A stretch of 8,414 bases of DNA from assembly GCA_900767015.1 (NCBI GenBank), contig CAAFXQ010000039.1, forward strand, positions 1 to 8,414, given 5' to 3'. This document shows positions 5,266 through 8,414 of the stretch, piece after piece. The notes below the pieces were generated by a model. It had not been told where the DNA came from and ran no database searches. It was given only the letters and a program-made list of their open reading frames with translations. This DNA is from Clostridia bacterium (GTDB lineage: Bacteria > Bacillota > Clostridia > Oscillospirales > Acutalibacteraceae). The position numbers were made by a program, and so were the translations under genes. Every line of letters starts with the position of its first letter. Position 1 is the first letter of the stretch.

Positions 5266-5838
5266 TTACATCTGGTTATTATCCCCGCCGTTTTGCGAGT
5301 AACCGGGATTTTCCGGATTCTGATAATTCGGATCCTGCTGATTCGGATTCTGATAATTCGAATTCTGATAATTCGGACTCTGACCGTACTGCCATGCATT
5401 CGGGTCACCGCCGGGCGCCGTGTAATACTGCTGCTCATACGGTTCAACGGGCTTCGGCATAAGGATCACACACGCAATATAAAAGAAAATCGAAGAGCCG
5501 AACAGAAACACTAACAGAACAAATAAAACGCGGAAAATCGTCGGATCCACATCAAGCCATTCGGCAAAACCGCCGCAAACACCGGCAATCTTTTTATTGT
5601 GACTTTTGGTAAGCCGTCGGGACGTATTGTTATAAAGCTGAAAATAATTGTCCGGAGCCTTCGGCATAATCAGTGCAACAATGAAGTACACAATAAGAGC
5701 GGGAATCACCGCCGTTACAAGCGCAATCAAAACCACACCGAGCCGAATGATCGTCGGATCAATATTAAAATAATCGGCAATTCCGGCACAAACACCGCAA
5801 AGCTTTTTATCCGGGGAACAATATAACGTCTTTTTCAT
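5266..5838 (-). CDS. Double PspC-domain membrane protein with Asn/Gln-rich tail
   Basis: This is a 190-residue membrane protein. Two PspC domains are visible: KKLCGVCAGIADYFNIDPTI (11-30) with a membrane segment to about 58, and KKIAGVCGGFAEWLDVDPTI (82-101) with a membrane segment to about 127. Each ends in MPK. A hydrophilic C-terminal tail (130-190) is rich in Asn, Gln, Tyr and Pro, with four copies of an NYQNP-like pentapeptide. PspC proteins act at the cytoplasmic membrane in stress signalling in proteobacteria; in Firmicutes the role is mostly unknown. I prefer ATG 5838: GAGG lies 9 bases upstream, while ATG 5844 has it only 3 bases away. The gene follows folD by 15 bases and is followed by a terminator, so it probably closes the lgt-folD transcript. 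Confidence 0.88.
   Translation of the reverse strand: MKKTLYCSPDKKLCGVCAGIADYFNIDPTIIRLGVVLIALVTAVIPALIVYFIVALIMPKAPDNYFQLYNNTSRRLTKSHNKKIAGVCGGFAEWLDVDPTIFRVLFVLLVFLFGSSIFFYIACVILMPKPVEPYEQQYYTAPGGDPNAWQYGQSPNYQNSNYQNPNQQDPNYQNPENPGYSQNGGDNNQM
5315..5374 (-). repeat. Four tandem 15-bp units in the PspC gene tail
   Basis: On the plus strand the units read GGATTCTGATAATTC (5315-5329), GGATCCTGCTGATTC, the first unit again (5345-5359) and GAATTCTGATAATTC (5360-5374). A decayed fifth unit follows at 5375. The period is a multiple of three, so copy-number change keeps the frame. They encode the NYQNP/NYQNS/NQQDP pentapeptides. Confidence 0.85.
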
Positions 5839-5853
5839 ATCCATCTACCTCTT

Positions 5854-6708
5854 TTATTTGATATTATTTTGGAACTTAACGGCCGCAACCGTGTTTTTCA
5901 TCAGCATCGCTATCGTCATCGGTCCGCATCCGCCGGGCACGGGCGTAATAAACGAAGCCTTTTCCCTGACATTTTCAAAATCAACATCGCCGCAAAGCTT
6001 GCCGTTTTCGTTGCGGTTGATGCCGACGTCAACAACGACCGCACCGTCTTTTACCATATCGGCCGTAATGAACTTCGCTTTTCCGACGGCGGCAACAATC
6101 ACGTCCGCCGAGCGGCATATTTCGGCAAGATTCTGCGTTCTCGAATGGCAGACGGTAACCGTCGCATTCTTTTCAAGAAGCAGACACGCCATCGGCTTTC
6201 CGACAATGTTGCTTCTTCCGACAACGACGCATTTTTTTCCGCACAGGTCGATTTGATAATAAGAGAGAAGCTCCATCACACCCGCCGGTGTGCAGGGAAG
6301 AAAAACGCCGTCCCCTACCCACATTTTTCCGATGTTCACACAGCTGAACATGTCGACGTCCTTTTTCGGGTCAATTCTTTCAATGACCGTGTTTTCGTCG
6401 ATATGCTTCGGAAGCGGAAGCTGACAAAGAATTCCGTTGACCTTGCTGTCTGCGTTGAGTCTGTCAATCAGTTCCAAAAGCTCGGACTGCGTTGTCTCCT
6501 CGGGGAGAGCGTATTCCTCAGAACGGATTCCTGTCAGCTCACATGCTTTTTTCTTGTTGTTGACGTATACCCTTGAAGCCGGATCCGAGCCGACGATAAT
6601 CACCGCAAGACACGCTTCGACTCCCTGCTTTTTCAGCTGTTCAACTTCAAGGCGAACGCTTTCTTTTACTGCCGCCGAAACGGCTTTTCCGTCCATCAGT
6701 GTGACCAT
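5854..6708 (-). CDS. folD: Bifunctional methylene-THF dehydrogenase / methenyl-THF cyclohydrolase FolD
   Basis: This 284-residue cytosolic enzyme interconverts 5,10-methylene-, methenyl- and 10-formyl-tetrahydrofolate, supplying one-carbon units for purines and fMet-tRNA. Motifs are DGKAVS near the start, the active-site stretch SRVYVNNKKKAC (45-56; Tyr48, Lys52), GILCQLPLPKH (92-102), KKDVDMF (115-121), LPCTPAGVMELL (137-148), the dinucleotide-binding GRSNIVGKP (164-172) and TPVPGGCGPMT (255-265). In the last motif Cys261 stands where Val is usual. I choose ATG 6708, which aligns with the usual N-terminus and has AGGTAG about 8 bases upstream. The frame stays open further back, but that extension overlaps the lgt tail and is Lys/Arg-rich nonsense. 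The gap to lgt is 22 bases; the PspC gene's ribosome site directly follows the folD stop. Confidence 0.96.
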   Translation of the reverse strand: MVTLMDGKAVSAAVKESVRLEVEQLKKQGVEACLAVIIVGSDPASRVYVNNKKKACELTGIRSEEYALPEETTQSELLELIDRLNADSKVNGILCQLPLPKHIDENTVIERIDPKKDVDMFSCVNIGKMWVGDGVFLPCTPAGVMELLSYYQIDLCGKKCVVVGRSNIVGKPMACLLLEKNATVTVCHSRTQNLAEICRSADVIVAAVGKAKFITADMVKDGAVVVDVGINRNENGKLCGDVDFENVREKASFITPVPGGCGPMTIAMLMKNTVAAVKFQNNIK

Positions 6709-6730
6709 TTTTACTACCTGCGCTTTCAGT

Positions 6731-7873
6731 TTATTCGGTTTCTTCACTGCCGCCGTCTTCTTCCGGCTGTTCTTCGTCCGAAGCGGATTCTTCCGTTTCT
6801 TCAAAAGCTTGTGAAGATTTATCATCACTTTCGATTGGCTCGGGCTTTTCCGCCTCCGGCTTGGAAACGATTTTGCCGTCCCGGATAACGACGCCCTTCA
6901 TCTTCTTTTTCATCGCCTTTTTTTCTTCTTTTCTCCGCTCAGCCTCGAGCTCTTTTTCGGTTTTCGGCGGGAAGAAATCGACGCCCTCAATCGGCTTCGG
7001 ATGCTTCGTGAACTTGACAAGGAAAACAATCAGAAGCACAAGACAAACCGTCATCAGAACAATTGAAATCAGCTGAGACACACGGATATTCGAGCTTCCG
7101 ACATAAAGGCTGTCCGAACGCATACCTTCGACAACGGTTCTTTCAAGACCGTACAGAACACCGTACATCAGGAAAAGCTGTCCGCTGAACTTACGGAACT
7201 TCTTAAGAGTAATAAACAAAATGACAAAGCTCAAAATACACCATACCGACTCATAAAAGAATGTCGGGTGAACATACAAATCGTGCTCAGCTATATATTG
7301 CGGAATGTTCTCGACATTTTCAAGGCCGAAATACGCCGAATGGTCGGAGATATATTCGGCGACCGTGTCGCTCATCATACCCCAGTTTTTATAGGTGATT
7401 GAGCCGAACGCCTCCTGATTGGCGTAATTACCCCACCGGCCGATTCCCTGACCGATTAAAAGGCTCATCGCCACCATGTCAAGAAGATTGAGGAAATTGA
7501 GCTTTTCTAATTTACAAACGACCAAAGCGGCAAGGATTCCGCCGATGATGCCGCCGTAAATAGCAAGGCCGCCCTCCCAGATTTTGATGATATCGCCGGG
7601 GTGCGCTCCGTAATAGTCCCAACGGAAAACGACATAAAAAAGTCTTGCACCGATGATACCGAAAATCGTTCCGTAAAGAAGAACATCGATCATTTTATCT
7701 AAATTGATTTTCCATTTATAGGCGACTCTTCCGCCGAACAAAACGGCAAGAAGAAAGCCGAAAGCAATAATAGCGCCGTACCATCTGACCTCGGTAAAGC
7801 CGAGATCAAGAATCTTCGACACGGAAAACTCTTTTGCAATTCCGGCAAATTTCACAAGAACGGTATCGCTCAT
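6731..7873 (-). CDS. lgt: Prolipoprotein diacylglyceryl transferase Lgt with charged C-terminal tail
   Basis: This integral membrane enzyme transfers diacylglycerol from phosphatidylglycerol to the lipobox cysteine of prolipoproteins, the first step of lipoprotein maturation. Motifs are VRWYGAIIAFG (29-39), GARLFYV (75-81), EGGLAIYGGIIGG (100-112), the Lgt signature GRWGNYANQE (145-154), HPTFFYES (202-209) and YGLERTVVEGMRSDS (241-255) with the conserved Arg/Glu. There are about seven hydrophobic segments. At 380 residues it exceeds E. coli Lgt (about 290) by a cytoplasm-facing tail from about residue 290: first basic (KELEAERRKEEKKAMKKKMK, 307-326), then strongly acidic (345-380). An insert at about 159-200 also lengthens the loop before HPTFFYES. 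I choose ATG 7873, with AGGAGA 7 bases upstream, over the longer frame, which would overlap the transporter gene's stop. The gap to the transporter stop is 16 bases. Confidence 0.96.
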   Translation of the reverse strand: MSDTVLVKFAGIAKEFSVSKILDLGFTEVRWYGAIIAFGFLLAVLFGGRVAYKWKINLDKMIDVLLYGTIFGIIGARLFYVVFRWDYYGAHPGDIIKIWEGGLAIYGGIIGGILAALVVCKLEKLNFLNLLDMVAMSLLIGQGIGRWGNYANQEAFGSITYKNWGMMSDTVAEYISDHSAYFGLENVENIPQYIAEHDLYVHPTFFYESVWCILSFVILFITLKKFRKFSGQLFLMYGVLYGLERTVVEGMRSDSLYVGSSNIRVSQLISIVLMTVCLVLLIVFLVKFTKHPKPIEGVDFFPPKTEKELEAERRKEEKKAMKKKMKGVVIRDGKIVSKPEAEKPEPIESDDKSSQAFEETEESASDEEQPEEDGGSEETE

Positions 7874-7889
7874 GATAGTCTCTCCTCTC

Positions 7890-8414
7890 TTAAATGCTCT
7901 GTGCGACTGCAATCACAACCGGCATCGTGATGATTGAAATAAAGCTGACTAACGCTACGGTTTTCGAAGCCGTAAATGCGTCCTTGTTGTATTTCGTTGC
8001 GAACATAAACGTATTGTTTGCCGACGGCACGCTCGCCGTAATGGCGCTTGCGGCAAGAAGCGTTCCGGTAATACCGCAAAGACGGTAGACCCCGAGACAC
8101 AAAAGCGGCAGAACAATCAGCTTCAAAAGCGCAACCAGATAGATTTTTTTGTCAACAAAGATTGACTTGAGGTCGGTATTCGAAAGATAGGTTCCGAAAA
8201 TCAGCATCGCTGTCGGCGTCGTCATGGAGCCGACCATATCGACCGGCTGAGCCAGCACCGACGGAAGCTTGATTTGCAGAAGAAACAGCGGGAGGCCGAT
8301 GATGACCGAAATGACGCCGGGATTGAGCACAAGGCTTTTGAAGTTCACCTTGAATTCGTCCCCGGACATCACCTTAACGCCGTGGGTAAACGTGATAATG
8401 TTAAAAGCGATAAC
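7890..8414 (-). CDS. AEC-family (auxin efflux carrier-like) transporter, 5' part missing
   Basis: This is the C-terminal 174 residues of a membrane transporter; the frame is open to the window edge without a start I trust. An internal GTG-ATG at 8372-8367 is inside the conserved fold, so the real start lies beyond the window. The segment KSLVLNPGVISVIIGLPLFLLQ, the TTPTAMLIFGTYLS helix and the pattern of five hydrophobic stretches ending in ASKTVALVSFISIITMPVVIAV are typical of AEC permeases. Members move organic acids such as malate; the substrate here cannot be inferred. The stop at 7890 lies 16 bases before lgt, so the two genes are likely co-transcribed. Confidence 0.88.
   Translation of the reverse strand, partial: VIAFNIITFTHGVKVMSGDEFKVNFKSLVLNPGVISVIIGLPLFLLQIKLPSVLAQPVDMVGSMTTPTAMLIFGTYLSNTDLKSIFVDKKIYLVALLKLIVLPLLCLGVYRLCGITGTLLAASAITASVPSANNTFMFATKYNKDAFTASKTVALVSFISIITMPVVIAVAQSI

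Noticed and set aside
5315..5374. Possible CRISPR-like repeats
   Set aside because: The 15-bp units are directly abutting with no spacers and lie in frame inside a coding region.
5262..5462. Asp/Ser-rich plus-strand frame opposite the PspC gene tail
   Set aside because: It results from reading the 15-bp tandem repeat backwards; the minus-strand gene explains the DNA.
5869..6576. 235-codon plus-strand frame opposite folD
   Set aside because: It is antisense to a gene with complete family motifs, resembles nothing I know, and has no supporting start signals.
6709..6828. 40-residue N-terminal extension of FolD
   Set aside because: It is the shadow of the lgt acidic tail in another frame. ATG 6708 has a ribosome site and gives the usual FolD length.

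Overview
The window looks like ordinary chromosome of a Gram-positive, Clostridia-type Firmicute. The evidence is a DnaD-domain protein next to a DnaI/DnaC-type helicase loader, an Lgt with the Firmicutes form of its motifs, a PspC-family protein, strong AGGAGG-type ribosome sites and a tRNA with an encoded CCA. An Oscillospirales/Ruminococcaceae source is my inference and is not proven. Every gene I accept lies on the minus strand, so transcription runs from high to low coordinates.

In transcription order, the right half (8414 down to 5266) is a tight cluster. It holds the 3' part of an AEC-family transporter that runs off the window edge, then lgt (prolipoprotein diacylglyceryl transferase), folD (C1-tetrahydrofolate enzyme) and a small membrane protein with two PspC domains and an Asn/Gln-rich repeat tail. 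Gaps are about 9 to 22 bases. A clear intrinsic terminator (5228-5258) follows, and directly behind it sits a Sfp-type 4'-phosphopantetheinyl transferase gene (5212-4562).

The middle (4561-2621) starts with a 312-base gap. It carries a near-consensus sigma-A promoter (extended -10, 17-base spacer) and a 164-174 base foldback repeat element placed between promoter and gene. Next come a two-gene polysaccharide-type ABC exporter, permease then ATPase, both predicted to start at TTG. Only 31 bases later come the DnaD-like gene and, 14 bases after it, the helicase-loader gene, so exporter and replication-loading genes may share transcripts.

The left end (553-1) holds tRNA-Thr(CGT) with its own promoter and a strong hairpin terminator that uses the CCA end, then a purine/pyrimidine-biased stretch, then a second, inverted copy of the foldback repeat cut by the window start. 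The two copies enclose about 4.1 kb in opposite orientation.

I see no defence system, CRISPR array, phage or coding transposon. The most noteworthy non-genic signal is the paired foldback repeat, which looks like a non-autonomous MITE-like or RNA-structured intergenic element and, in one copy, lies in the predicted 5' leader of the exporter operon.
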